Positions 6,119 to 13,976 of a stretch of 20,531 bases of DNA are shown here, one piece after another. How positions within the stretch are numbered: the first letter of the stretch is position 1; each line of letters opens with the position of its first letter. Below the pieces are notes generated by a model that saw only the letters and a program-made list of their open reading frames with translations, was not told the origin of the DNA and did not search any database. A program made the position numbers and the translations under genes. The stretch spans positions 1 through 20,531 of the forward strand of contig CANHBE010000017.1 in the NCBI GenBank assembly GCA_947458575.1. Reading direction: 5' to 3'. Source of the DNA: Flavobacteriaceae bacterium. GTDB taxonomy: Bacteria; Bacteroidota; Bacteroidia; Flavobacteriales; Flavobacteriaceae.

Positions 6119-8422
6119 TTATCGCACTATCATCACTTTTTTCACTTTAGTTTCGACGCCATCCTCTGCTGAAATAAAAATCATGTAGACTCCGGATGCC
6201 ACTTTGTACTTTCCGAAAGCAGTTGTATCCCACTCGATGGTTCCGCCCTCCGAAATAGCCTCGTATACCAAATTACCCTCGATGTCTGCAATTTTCACAT
6301 TAGCTTTATCGAGCAAACCACTGATTTTGACTGTTCCGTTGTATTCGGGACGAACAGGATTTGGATATACGTAAACATTGTTAAGGTTGTCTTCTGCCGT
6401 TGTTGAAGTTCCTTTGAAAGATACCAATCCTTTACTCGTGGCAAAGAAGACCTCGCCGGTCGTACCGTTGATGTCTATATCATTGATTGCGTTACTGGGC
6501 AATGGAGAATTACTGGTTGTAAAATGATAAATCGTTCTTTGTCCATCGGAAGAAACATAAAAAACACCTGAATCGACGGTTCCAATCCACTTATTATTTG
6601 CGCCGTCAACAAAGATGTCTGAGATTGATTGTTCGTAGAGCAATTCTTGGGCGAGATTATCTTCGATGATGATTATGGGATTGGTTCGCAAGGTCTCGTC
6701 TGAGTAAAAACTATCAACGGATGAAAGAACTCTGAGCCCATTCAAGGTTCCTATCCACAATTGGTTTCGATTGTCAACTGCAACAGCGCGCGCGTCAAAA
6801 GAAGGAAGATTTCCTCCCTCAGCAGCATTACTAATAATCTTGAAGCGGTTATTTAAAGTTTCATTGAAGCCAATCACTCCGTCTCTCCAAGTTGCCATCC
6901 ATTTTGTTCCGTTCTTGTCAATGGCCATACGCCCGAATCTGAGTCTTCCCAGGTTAGCATAAACATTTTGCATATCAAAAGACTGCCACTGCCCATTAGA
7001 TTTAAAAACTTTCAAGCCTTTTCTAACGATGCTGTTTGTTAACCACAGATTTCCGGATTTGTCAAATACGCCGCCGTTTACTCTGATGTCGTCCGGAACT
7101 TCACCTACTATAGTTTGTAGTCCGTCTGAACCGGTATTCGTCGTGTTGAAACGAGTGACAGCTTGGTCATTTTCCAATTTCAACAAGCCTGAATAATACG
7201 AGCAAAAGTATACTTGATTCTCGTTGTTTGGATTTACTGCAATTCTAGAAATGGCTTTGGTTTCGAGAAGATCGTCATAAGACATGTTTAGCCAGCCATT
7301 CTTATTGAACTTGCTAATTCCGAACTTTGGAAGACCAGTTGTGGTAAAAGTGTAAGGATTATAGTCTATGTCATAACCTCCGAAAACGGCCCAAAGATTT
7401 GATGAAGAAGTGTCTATAGCAAAAACATTATTCCGCAATGGTCCTTCAGGAGTTTTGTTTTCAATGAACGTATCCGTAAGACCTTTGCTAAATAGACCAT
7501 GCTCTTTTGTGCCGAAATAAACAGTATTATTCATAATCGTGGCACAAGTAAATTCAGCCTGTACATCAGGAATTTGAGTGCTCAAGATATCTGCAATCTG
7601 TATTACGGCATTGTTGTATACATACACATGGTTTTTAGTTGTCACTAACAAATTAGATCCGCTGGCTCTCAAATCATTGACCGGTTCGGGGAGTTGGAAA
7701 GTTGGCACAAAAGTAACACCGTTGAACTTTTGCAGACTTCCTGTATTGGTTGTTGCGACGAGATTATTGCCAACTCTCTCGATGCCGGACCAGCTAAATC
7801 CTGCAATAGTGGTCCATTGACTAAAATCATTAAGATTCGGATTAGACAATAGCGCCGTCAAGACCCCATTATTCTTTGTCGCAGCATAAATGTTTCCGCC
7901 AAATGTCGCTGTCTGAACAACACTGATTTGAGAACCATTGGGGCCGATAAAATAAGTGTCTCCAAATTGTAGATTATTGAGATTGTATTGGACAATTCCG
8001 AAGTCGCAAGAAACATAAATGACACCATTTATATCCATAAAATGGTTAACTCGCTTTACGTTTTGCGGAATTGATCGATTGATGATATCAACGACATTGA
8101 GAATTGATCCGTCAATTTGGTTATATACGATTAACAATCCGTTTTCGTATCCAATTAATGTCTTCCTCAGGGTCGGGCTATCGTATATGGCAGTAATTGT
8201 CAAGCCTGAAAGTCCGTCAATAGTGTTGATGGTTTTTGTGTCGCCAGTAATGATATCTTGCGAAAAAATTGCGTTTTCAGTTGCTGCAAAAACTTTGGTT
8301 TCATCTTGTGAAATATCGTTAATCTGGGTGTAAGAAAAGTATCCTTTCCACAACTTGTTGAATTGGGCTTGAGACGATTGTACAAGAAAAAAAATAAGGA
8401 ATGAAAGAATAATTCTTTTCAT
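6119..8422 (-). CDS. porZ: PorZ-like beta-propeller protein of the type IX secretion system
   Basis: The 767-residue protein has a signal peptide (residues 1-20, MKRIILSF to SSQAQ), a long run of two-component-regulator-type propeller repeats, and a type A T9SS C-terminal sorting domain (about 682-767, beginning YVYPNPV and ending KVKKVMIVR). Clear repeat units are AIDKNGTKWMAT, AVDNRNQLWIGT and FVDGANNKWIGT. P. gingivalis PorZ has the same plan (two propellers plus a CTD, about 780 residues) and works on the cell surface with the PorU sortase attachment complex. The opening WKGYFSYTQINDIS also fits what I recall of that family. An upstream start at 8491 would add 23 residues, but it would put the TATATTTG promoter box inside the gene and hide the signal peptide. 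The gene lies directly upstream of recO, a conserved pairing in flavobacteria. A generic propeller protein with a sorting domain is the fallback reading. Confidence 0.85.
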   Translation of the reverse strand: MKRIILSFLIFFLVQSSQAQFNKLWKGYFSYTQINDISQDETKVFAATENAIFSQDIITGDTKTINTIDGLSGLTITAIYDSPTLRKTLIGYENGLLIVYNQIDGSILNVVDIINRSIPQNVKRVNHFMDINGVIYVSCDFGIVQYNLNNLQFGDTYFIGPNGSQISVVQTATFGGNIYAATKNNGVLTALLSNPNLNDFSQWTTIAGFSWSGIERVGNNLVATTNTGSLQKFNGVTFVPTFQLPEPVNDLRASGSNLLVTTKNHVYVYNNAVIQIADILSTQIPDVQAEFTCATIMNNTVYFGTKEHGLFSKGLTDTFIENKTPEGPLRNNVFAIDTSSSNLWAVFGGYDIDYNPYTFTTTGLPKFGISKFNKNGWLNMSYDDLLETKAISRIAVNPNNENQVYFCSYYSGLLKLENDQAVTRFNTTNTGSDGLQTIVGEVPDDIRVNGGVFDKSGNLWLTNSIVRKGLKVFKSNGQWQSFDMQNVYANLGRLRFGRMAIDKNGTKWMATWRDGVIGFNETLNNRFKIISNAAEGGNLPSFDARAVAVDNRNQLWIGTLNGLRVLSSVDSFYSDETLRTNPIIIIEDNLAQELLYEQSISDIFVDGANNKWIGTVDSGVFYVSSDGQRTIYHFTTSNSPLPSNAINDIDINGTTGEVFFATSKGLVSFKGTSTTAEDNLNNVYVYPNPVRPEYNGTVKISGLLDKANVKIADIEGNLVYEAISEGGTIEWDTTAFGKYKVASGVYMIFISAEDGVETKVKKVMIVR

Positions 8423-8445
8423 CAATAGCGTTACTAGATTCGACA

Positions 8446-8453
8446 CAAATATA
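8446..8453 (-). promoter_or_regulatory. -7 promoter box for porZ-recO
   Basis: On the minus strand this reads TATATTTG, a perfect TAnnTTTG core, 23 nt before the chosen ATG at 8422. No TTG is found at 17-23 nt upstream. Its position argues for the shorter start codon of the porZ-like gene. Confidence 0.55.
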
Positions 8454-8493
8454 GTTGAAAACGGAAAAAGTCTAATTTTAATATCAAACAAAT

Positions 8494-8527
8494 AAAAAAG
8501 CCTCTAACTGATTCAGATAAAGGCTTT
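8494..8527 (-). terminator. Rho-independent terminator of gdhA
   Basis: On the minus strand AAAGCC pairs with GGCTTT, with an inner TCTGA/TTAGA stem and a short bulge, followed by TTTTTT at the 3' side. It lies 24 bp past the gdhA stop. Confidence 0.85.
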
Positions 8528-8551
8528 CTTAAGGAATGTTAATTATTGAAG

Positions 8552-9895
8552 TTATACAACTCCTTGGCCTAACATCGCATCGGCAACTTTTACGAATCCT
8601 GCGATGTTCGCTCCTTTTACATAGTCTACATAACCAGAGCCGTCAGAACCATATTTAACGCAAGATGCGTGAATATTCAGCATGATATTCTTCAAACGTT
8701 CGTCTACTTCTTCTGAAGTCCAATTCAGACGTAAAGAGTTTTGCGACATTTCCAAACCTGAAGTTGCCACTCCACCGGCGTTTGAAGCTTTTCCTGGCGC
8801 AAAGAGTATTTTTGCTTTTTGAAATACAACAACTGCCTCAGGCGTAGAAGGCATATTGGCTCCTTCAGCGACACAAATACATCCGTTAGCAACCAGCATT
8901 TTTGCTTCATCTTCATTCAATTCATTCTGAGTTGCGCAAGGCAATGCTACGTCACATTTCACTTCCCAAGGGCGTTTCCCAGCAACATATTTGGCGTTTG
9001 GATATTTATTCAGATAATCACTGATTCTGCCGTAGTTCACATTCTTAATCTCCATTATGTACGCCAATTTACTGGCATCAATCCCATCCGCATCATAGAT
9101 ATAACCTGCAGAGTCTGACATGGTAACTACTTTCCCTCCTAATTGAGTAGCCTTTTCCGCGGCATATTGCGCGACATTCCCCGAACCTGAAATTACAACT
9201 GTTTTCCCTTTAAAACTATCTCCTTTTGTCGCTAGCATACTTTGCGCAAAATAGACGTCGCCATATCCTGTAGCTTCAGGACGAATTAATGAACCTCCAA
9301 ATGAAATTCCTTTTCCGGTCAAAACCCCAGTAAATTCATTTCTCAATTTCTTATACTGACCAAACATGTAACCAACCTCTCTTCCGCCAACACCAATATC
9401 TCCTGCAGGAACATCCGTATCTGCACCAATATGTTTGGATAATTCGGTCATAAATGCTTGGCAAAAACGCATGATCTCAATATCTGATTTTCCTTTGGGA
9501 TCAAAGTCTGCGCCTCCTTTTCCACCGCCCATCGGCAATGTTGTTAAACTGTTTTTGAAAGTTTGTTCAAACGCTAAAAACTTCAAAATACTCAAATTTA
9601 CAGATGGATGAAATCGAATTCCGCCTTTGTACGGGCCGATCGCAGAATTCATTTGAATTCTATAACCTCTGTTGACTTGTGTATTCCCTGCATCATCTAT
9701 CCATGTTACACGAAACATTACAATTCGTTCAGCTTCAACCATTCTTTCCAAAAGCATTTTGTTTTGGTACTTTTTGTTTTCTTCGATAAAAGGAATAACC
9801 GTTTCAGCAACTTCCTTTACAGCCTGCATAAACTCAGGTTCGTTGGGATTTCTTTTTGAAACTGCTTCAATAAAAGTTGTAATACTTTGTGACAT
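8552..9895 (-). CDS. gdhA: NADP-specific glutamate dehydrogenase (hexameric, type I)
   Basis: Cytosolic enzyme that aminates 2-oxoglutarate to glutamate with NADPH, a main route of ammonium assimilation. The 447-residue product matches the 445-450 residue bacterial hexameric class. Visible motifs are GPYKGGIRFHPSV (88-99, substrate-binding K90), PMGGGKGGAD with catalytic K126, AGDIGVGGRE with D166, the Rossmann loop GSGNV (237-241), and the SDS stretch after beta-2 (260-262), which favours NADP over NAD. The open frame extends 44 codons upstream, but the ATG at 9895 starts the family sequence (MSQSITTFIEAV) and the promoter box lies between the two candidate starts. A 12-bp palindrome sits in the leader. 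The gene has its own promoter and terminator, so it is monocistronic. Confidence 0.97.
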   Translation of the reverse strand: MSQSITTFIEAVSKRNPNEPEFMQAVKEVAETVIPFIEENKKYQNKMLLERMVEAERIVMFRVTWIDDAGNTQVNRGYRIQMNSAIGPYKGGIRFHPSVNLSILKFLAFEQTFKNSLTTLPMGGGKGGADFDPKGKSDIEIMRFCQAFMTELSKHIGADTDVPAGDIGVGGREVGYMFGQYKKLRNEFTGVLTGKGISFGGSLIRPEATGYGDVYFAQSMLATKGDSFKGKTVVISGSGNVAQYAAEKATQLGGKVVTMSDSAGYIYDADGIDASKLAYIMEIKNVNYGRISDYLNKYPNAKYVAGKRPWEVKCDVALPCATQNELNEDEAKMLVANGCICVAEGANMPSTPEAVVVFQKAKILFAPGKASNAGGVATSGLEMSQNSLRLNWTSEEVDERLKNIMLNIHASCVKYGSDGSGYVDYVKGANIAGFVKVADAMLGQGVV

Positions 9896-9919
9896 GATTT
9901 GATAGATTAATGCGTTTAA

Positions 9920-9931
9920 GAAAACGTTTTC
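9920..9931. promoter_or_regulatory. 12-bp palindrome in the gdhA leader, candidate operator
   Basis: GAAAACGTTTTC is a perfect palindrome located 12-23 bp downstream of the -7 box of gdhA and 24 bp before its start codon. It therefore falls at about +6 to +17 of the transcript, a typical repressor roadblock position. The AAACGTTT centre resembles LacI-type operators, but no regulator gene is in view. Confidence 0.4.
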
Positions 9932-9943
9932 GTTAATTGGCGA

Positions 9944-9951
9944 CAAATATA
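9944..9951 (-). promoter_or_regulatory. -7 promoter box for gdhA
   Basis: On the minus strand this reads TATATTTG (TATATTTGTCG in extended form), 48 nt before the gdhA ATG. It matches the Bacteroidota TAnnTTTG core. No convincing TTG (-33) is seen. Confidence 0.55.
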
Positions 9952-10120
9952 CATTTTTATCAAAATATGCATAATTTTTTTTTAGTTCTATTCCATTCCG
10001 ACCGAAAGAAATTCGACCCTTAAGCACTAATCAATCACCCATCAACAACAATTTCTGAGGTATTGCGTTTGATAAAATTGTATTTTTTTTATTTTATTTC
10101 ACAAGTGAATGATGTTTTTA

Positions 10121-10128
10121 TATATTTG
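10121..10128 (+). promoter_or_regulatory. -7 promoter box for the 10150 gene
   Basis: TATATTTG followed by TCG, 21 nt before the ATG at 10150. It has the same extended core as the gdhA box on the opposite strand. A TTG 19 nt upstream is not present. Confidence 0.5.
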
Positions 10129-10149
10129 TCGAGAATTGAACTAAAAAGT

Positions 10150-10938
10150 ATGAGAACCTCCAAGTATTTGATTGCAATCCTCTTGTTTTTATTTGTTTAC
10201 TCAAATAAAGTGGCTGCGCAATACGGTTTTTCACACGAGGTCGGTGTCATTGCCGGACCTGTTGCTTTTCAATCTGATTATGGTGAAAGACGTGACTATG
10301 ATACCAACGCAGGTAATACTGGTTACGGTATTGGTTTAATTCACTACTTAAATTTCTCATACAAAGCTGATTGTAATTGTTATACTCCTGAAACTTACTT
10401 TAATGACCACTTCAAACTAAGAAGTGAATTGTCATATAACAAGACCGAGTTGCGCCATTTTGGAGAATGGGTTGCCGGTGACAAAAGGAAACTTTTCAAC
10501 CGCCAGTTGCGCGCTATGAGAGGAAGCACAGCAGTAACAAACATTGGTATGCAGTTGGAGTACTTTCCATTGAGTATTCGGGATTTCACCTCTTCTATTG
10601 GCGCTTTTGCCCCTTTTGTAAGTTTGGGTGGACAATTTAGTTTCTACGATCCGGAAGCGTATTCTACATTAGGAAGATTAGATACGCCGGCTACAACACC
10701 GGTAAAATATTTCAATGCAACTCAAAACAGCAGTGGTACGGTTTGGTCTGTTGTGGGTAGTATTGGAACAAGATACAAACTAACCCCTCTGTCTGACTTA
10801 ATGATCGATTTGCGATGGCAGTATTATTTCTCAAATTGGGTAGACGGACTAAATCCTAATCCAACACTGTATCCGGAAAACAGGGCAAACGATTGGCTAG
10901 TTTGGTTCAACGTAGGATATATATACTACATTCAGTAA
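10150..10938 (+). CDS. secreted or outer-membrane protein, flavobacterial family (THC0290_0291-like)
   Basis: The 262-residue protein has a clear signal peptide (residues 1-24, MRTSKYLIAILL to KVAAQ) and then a body rich in aromatic residues and alternating short strands (for example ELSYNKTELRHF, SLGGQFSFYD, DLRWQYYF, VWFNVGYIYYIQ). This fits a small outer-membrane beta-barrel or periplasmic beta protein. A DCNCYTP segment gives a closely spaced cysteine pair. From memory, similar flavobacterial proteins carry the uninformative family name THC0290_0291, so no function can be stated. The frame is open 29 codons upstream from a TTG, but the ATG at 10150 begins the signal peptide and follows a TATATTTG box. 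The gene is divergent from gdhA and ends at a bidirectional terminator. Confidence 0.85.
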   Translation: MRTSKYLIAILLFLFVYSNKVAAQYGFSHEVGVIAGPVAFQSDYGERRDYDTNAGNTGYGIGLIHYLNFSYKADCNCYTPETYFNDHFKLRSELSYNKTELRHFGEWVAGDKRKLFNRQLRAMRGSTAVTNIGMQLEYFPLSIRDFTSSIGAFAPFVSLGGQFSFYDPEAYSTLGRLDTPATTPVKYFNATQNSSGTVWSVVGSIGTRYKLTPLSDLMIDLRWQYYFSNWVDGLNPNPTLYPENRANDWLVWFNVGYIYYIQ

Positions 10939-10958
10939 ACTGAAGGAATAAATAAAAC

Positions 10959-10990
10959 AAAAAAGCCCAATTTTCATCGGGCTTTTTTTT
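10959..10990. terminator. bidirectional Rho-independent terminator
   Basis: AAAAAAGCCC (10959-10968) pairs with GGGCTTTTTT (10979-10988) around a 10-nt loop, with eight T on the plus strand and six T on the minus strand. It closes both the 10150 gene (+) and the Cys/Met-enzyme gene (-), whose stop codon overlaps the T-run. Confidence 0.9.
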
Positions 10991-12134
10991 ATGATAATGC
11001 TTGTTTCAAATCATCTATTAGGTCTTCGATATCTTCAATTCCCACGCTCAACCGAACCAAATCGTCCGAAATCCCAATTTCCTTTCTCTTTTCTTCGGGT
11101 ATTGAAGCATGAGTCATTAAAGCAGGATGATTAGCTAAAGACTCAACACCTCCTAGTGACTCAGCCAGTGTAAATACTTTGATTCTCTCCAAGAAATCTG
11201 TAGCGTCTTTTTTCAACCCTGAGGCAAAAGTGAATGATACCATTCCTCCAAATCCACTCATCTGCTTTTTTGCAATATCATGAAAAGGATGGCTTGTCAA
11301 GCCCGGATAATAAACCTTTCCAATTTTTGGATGAGTACTCAAGAAGTCGGCAATTTTTTGACCGTTTTCACAATGTCTTTGGACTCTTAGGTGTAGTGTC
11401 TTAATACCTCGTAATACTAGAAAGCTGTCCATCGGTCCCAATGTCGCTCCCGTTGCGAACTGTTGAAAATGCAATTGCTCTCCTAATGCAGCATCTTTAA
11501 TAATTAATGCTCCAGCAATTACATCGGAGTGACCGCCAAGGTATTTTGTTGCCGAGTGCATGACAACATCTGCTCCTAAATCAAGTGGTCTCTGCAAATA
11601 AGGTGTTGCAAAGGTATTATCAACGGCAAAAAGAATATTCTTCGATTTAGTAACTTGAGCTATTGCTTGAATATCCGCTAGCTTCATCAAAGGATTTGTG
11701 GGAGTCTCAACCCAAACCAACTTGGTGTTTTCATTGATAAGTGACTGAAATTTCTCCATGTCGTTCATATCTACAAAATGAAACTTTATGCCTGAGTCTT
11801 TGTAAATTCTGGTAAACATTCTGTAAGTTCCGCCGTAGAGATCATCCATTGCAATTACTTCATCTCCAGCCTTCAGTGATCGTAAGAGACAATCTGTGGC
11901 TGCAAGTCCGGAAGAAAATGCCAATCCTCTCGAACCGTTTTCTATGCTTGCCAATGCCAACTCCAATGCTGTCCTTGTGGGATTGGCCGCTCTACTATAC
12001 TCATAGTCAGGATGTATCGGTTTTCCGGGTGTAATCTGAGCAAACGTTGAAGTCTGATATACGGGAGGCATAACCGCTCCTGTGCTTGGGTCATGGTGTT
12101 GACCACCGTGAATGGTTTTGGTGTTAAATTTCAT
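10989..12134 (-). CDS. cystathionine gamma-synthase or beta-lyase (Cys/Met metabolism PLP enzyme)
   Basis: PLP-dependent trans-sulfuration enzyme of the MetB/MetC fold, 381 residues, the usual length. The PLP lysine is K197 in SATKYLGGHSD. Other cofactor and substrate features are EYSRAANPT (45-53, with Y46 and R48 contacting the neighbouring subunit's PLP phosphate), SSGLAA (74-79), DDLYGGT (97-103, with the ring-stacking Y100) and VDNTFATPYLQ (171-181, D172 to the PLP nitrogen). Sequence alone does not separate gamma-synthase (O-acyl-homoserine plus cysteine) from beta- or gamma-lyase. The opening TKTIHGGQHHDPSTGAV resembles proteins usually labelled cystathionine gamma-synthase. The gene starts 20 bp after a DinB-family gene on the same strand, so it is probably the second gene of a transcript. 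Confidence 0.92.
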   Translation of the reverse strand: MKFNTKTIHGGQHHDPSTGAVMPPVYQTSTFAQITPGKPIHPDYEYSRAANPTRTALELALASIENGSRGLAFSSGLAATDCLLRSLKAGDEVIAMDDLYGGTYRMFTRIYKDSGIKFHFVDMNDMEKFQSLINENTKLVWVETPTNPLMKLADIQAIAQVTKSKNILFAVDNTFATPYLQRPLDLGADVVMHSATKYLGGHSDVIAGALIIKDAALGEQLHFQQFATGATLGPMDSFLVLRGIKTLHLRVQRHCENGQKIADFLSTHPKIGKVYYPGLTSHPFHDIAKKQMSGFGGMVSFTFASGLKKDATDFLERIKVFTLAESLGGVESLANHPALMTHASIPEEKRKEIGISDDLVRLSVGIEDIEDLIDDLKQALS

Positions 12135-12154
12135 GCTTTTAATTTGTAACTATA

Positions 12155-12610
12155 TTAAACAAACTTTCTTATACTCAACATCAGCCCAAGATGCAATCCT
12201 TCATGATAATTGTTGAATTCTATGGCTTCCTCAGTTGTTTTGAGATTAAACGCGGTTGAGGTATTATATTCTTGGTATGTCTTGAATTTACCTTCATTGT
12301 AATCTGCTTTCGTTTTTTCTAGTAAAGAAATCAATAGATTCTTAATCTCTTCAACCTCTTCCTGAGAAGTCTGACCAGTCGGCTTAGACCCGTTCTTATA
12401 TTTTTCAACAAATTGATCACTAATATAACTTGTCAGTCCCGAAAGTCTATAAACGAGTCCTTGCTGAGAAACAATCATATGTCCGACATTCCAAATAAGA
12501 TTGTTGCTAAATCCGTCAGGAATCTTATTCAATTGGTCTAGCGAATAACTACTCAATAATTTAAGGCATATATTCCTGTGTGTCTCCCAAATCTTAAATG
12601 TCGTTTCCAT
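12155..12610 (-). CDS. DinB family metal-binding protein
   Basis: A 151-residue four-helix-bundle protein of the DinB/YfiT superfamily. The metal-binding histidine pattern is visible as H44 (NVGHMIVSQ) and H136/H140 (YHEGLHLGLM), the classic triad, with H11 nearby. Related members are thiol-dependent transferases or hydrolases using bacillithiol, mycothiol or similar cofactors, while others have no known activity; there is no DNA damage link implied by the name. The gene is divergent from the ArsC/Spx-like gene (74 bp apart) and 20 bp upstream of the Cys/Met enzyme. Co-transcription with a sulfur-amino-acid enzyme would suit a thiol-related role, but that is inference. Confidence 0.85.
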   Translation of the reverse strand: METTFKIWETHRNICLKLLSSYSLDQLNKIPDGFSNNLIWNVGHMIVSQQGLVYRLSGLTSYISDQFVEKYKNGSKPTGQTSQEEVEEIKNLLISLLEKTKADYNEGKFKTYQEYNTSTAFNLKTTEEAIEFNNYHEGLHLGLMLSIRKFV

Positions 12611-12684
12611 TGAACAAAATTTTGCTAAAAGTACAGTTTTTGCCGGTTAAATGAATTTTCTTTGTGGCCAGAATAACAAAAATT

Positions 12685-13035
12685 ATGAACAAAGTTTACC
12701 TCCTTTCCAACTGTGATAGTTGTCGGAAAATCATAAATGGCCTTCCTGATAAGACCAGTTTTATTTTTCACGACATTAAAGAAAACCCTATAACTGATGA
12801 AGAACTAAACGAAATGCACAAATTGGCTGGCAGTTATGAGCGTCTGTTTAGTAAAAGAGCACAATTGTACAAAACTTTGAATCTCAAAAACAGCGCGCTA
12901 AGTGAAGACGACTACCGCAGTTATATTTTACAACATTACACCTTTCTCAGCCGCCCGGTTTTTATCATCGAAGGAAAAATTTACATTGGCAATAGTCCGA
13001 AAGTAATTGAAGAAATCCATAACGCTCTGGTCTGA
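12685..13035 (+). CDS. ArsC/Spx-family thioredoxin-fold protein
   Basis: A 116-residue protein with a thioredoxin fold of the ArsC/Spx/YffB group. It shows CxxC at 10-13 (NCDSCRK), the LFSKRAQLYK stretch at 54-63 that aligns with the LFN-R region of ArsC, and the cis-proline turn SRPVFIIEGKIYIGN at 89-103. Such proteins may be glutaredoxin-type arsenate reductases or redox-sensing RNA polymerase binders; the CxxC is more Spx-like, but the Spx regulon partners cannot be judged here. A GTG at 12664 would add seven residues, while the ATG at 12685 begins the usual beta-1 (MNKVYLLSNC). Its stop overlaps the next start by one base (TGATG), implying translational coupling with the DMT transporter. 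Confidence 0.85.
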   Translation: MNKVYLLSNCDSCRKIINGLPDKTSFIFHDIKENPITDEELNEMHKLAGSYERLFSKRAQLYKTLNLKNSALSEDDYRSYILQHYTFLSRPVFIIEGKIYIGNSPKVIEEIHNALV

Positions 13036-13931
13036 TGACAAAAAGACAATTGGCATTACTTGCCGCGACAGCGGTTTCGCTAATCTATGGACTAACTTTC
13101 ACTGTGGCCAAAGACGTAATGCCACAATATATTCTTCCTTTCGGTTTTATTTTGCTGCGGGTTGCTGGAGCAGTTGTTCTCTTTTGGGCAGTAGGTTTCT
13201 TGGGACCAAAAGAAAAGATAGCCTTACATGATTTTCCTCGAGTGATGGCGGCAGCATTCTTCGGTGTAGCCCTCAATATGCTAACCTTTTTCAAAGGGCT
13301 GAGTTTAACTACTCCAATATCTGCGGCAGTAATAATGGTCACAACGCCAATTATTGTGTTGGTATTATCATCGATTTTGATCAAAGAAAAGCTGAAAAAG
13401 AAAAAAATTACGGGTATTCTTCTCGGTTTGCTCGGAACGACTTTCCTCATCTTTTACGGAAAATCTGTGGGAAATGCTCCTCATGCCGCAATGGGAAATC
13501 TACTCGTATTCATCAATGCGGTCTCGTATGCTTGCTACTTGATCCTGGTCAAGAAACTGATGGACAAATACAATGCATTTACTTTTGTCAAGTGGATTTA
13601 CAGTTTCGGCTTACTGATGGTATTGCCTTTTGGCTGGCAAGAGTTTCAACATATAGAATGGCATCTCATTCCTGTTGATGTTTTTTGGAAAATTGGATTT
13701 GTAATCTTGTTCTCTACTTTCTTCACATACTTACTTAATTTACTGTCTATGAGAGAACTCAAGCCTACAACTGTTGCAGTATTTATCTATTTACAACCTT
13801 TTTTTGCAGCTGTAATTGCTATTGGACTCGGAAAAGACGAATTGAATTTGGTCAAACTACTGTCAGCTATTTTGATTTTTGTTGGCGTCTTTATGGTAAC
13901 GCATGAAAATCGCAGCAACAACGACTCTTGA
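13035..13931 (+). CDS. EamA/DMT family transporter
   Basis: A 298-residue inner-membrane protein with about ten hydrophobic segments in two halves, the standard EamA duplicate (roughly residues 5-140 and 150-290). The first half contains the family start SLIYGLTFTVAKDVMPQ, and the second ends VAVFIYLQPFFAAVIAIGLG, the typical EamA motif with P before helix 9. Members export amino acids, metabolites or drugs, and the substrate cannot be read from sequence. The gene overlaps the ArsC/Spx-like gene by one base, so they form a two-gene operon. Its 3' end carries the TTG element of the yicC promoter. Confidence 0.92.
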   Translation: MTKRQLALLAATAVSLIYGLTFTVAKDVMPQYILPFGFILLRVAGAVVLFWAVGFLGPKEKIALHDFPRVMAAAFFGVALNMLTFFKGLSLTTPISAAVIMVTTPIIVLVLSSILIKEKLKKKKITGILLGLLGTTFLIFYGKSVGNAPHAAMGNLLVFINAVSYACYLILVKKLMDKYNAFTFVKWIYSFGLLMVLPFGWQEFQHIEWHLIPVDVFWKIGFVILFSTFFTYLLNLLSMRELKPTTVAVFIYLQPFFAAVIAIGLGKDELNLVKLLSAILIFVGVFMVTHENRSNNDS

Positions 13932-13956
13932 CGCAAACGCATTTTATTTATCTTTG
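13928..13956 (+). promoter_or_regulatory. Bacteroidota-type promoter for yicC-gmk-nadD
   Basis: TTG (13928-13930), an 18-nt spacer, then TATCTTTG (13949-13956), 20 nt before the yicC ATG. This is the only site in the window with both the -33 TTG and the -7 TAnnTTTG elements at near-consensus spacing. The TTG overlaps the stop codon of the DMT gene. Confidence 0.65.
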
Positions 13957-13976
13957 AACACTTTTAGAGCATCACT

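Noticed and set aside
8423..8491. A 23-residue N-terminal extension of the PorZ-like protein.
   Set aside because: It would bury the signal peptide and include the TATATTTG promoter box inside the gene.
9896..10027. A 44-residue N-terminal extension of GdhA.
   Set aside because: It spans the promoter box and palindrome, and the product from the ATG at 9895 already has full family length.
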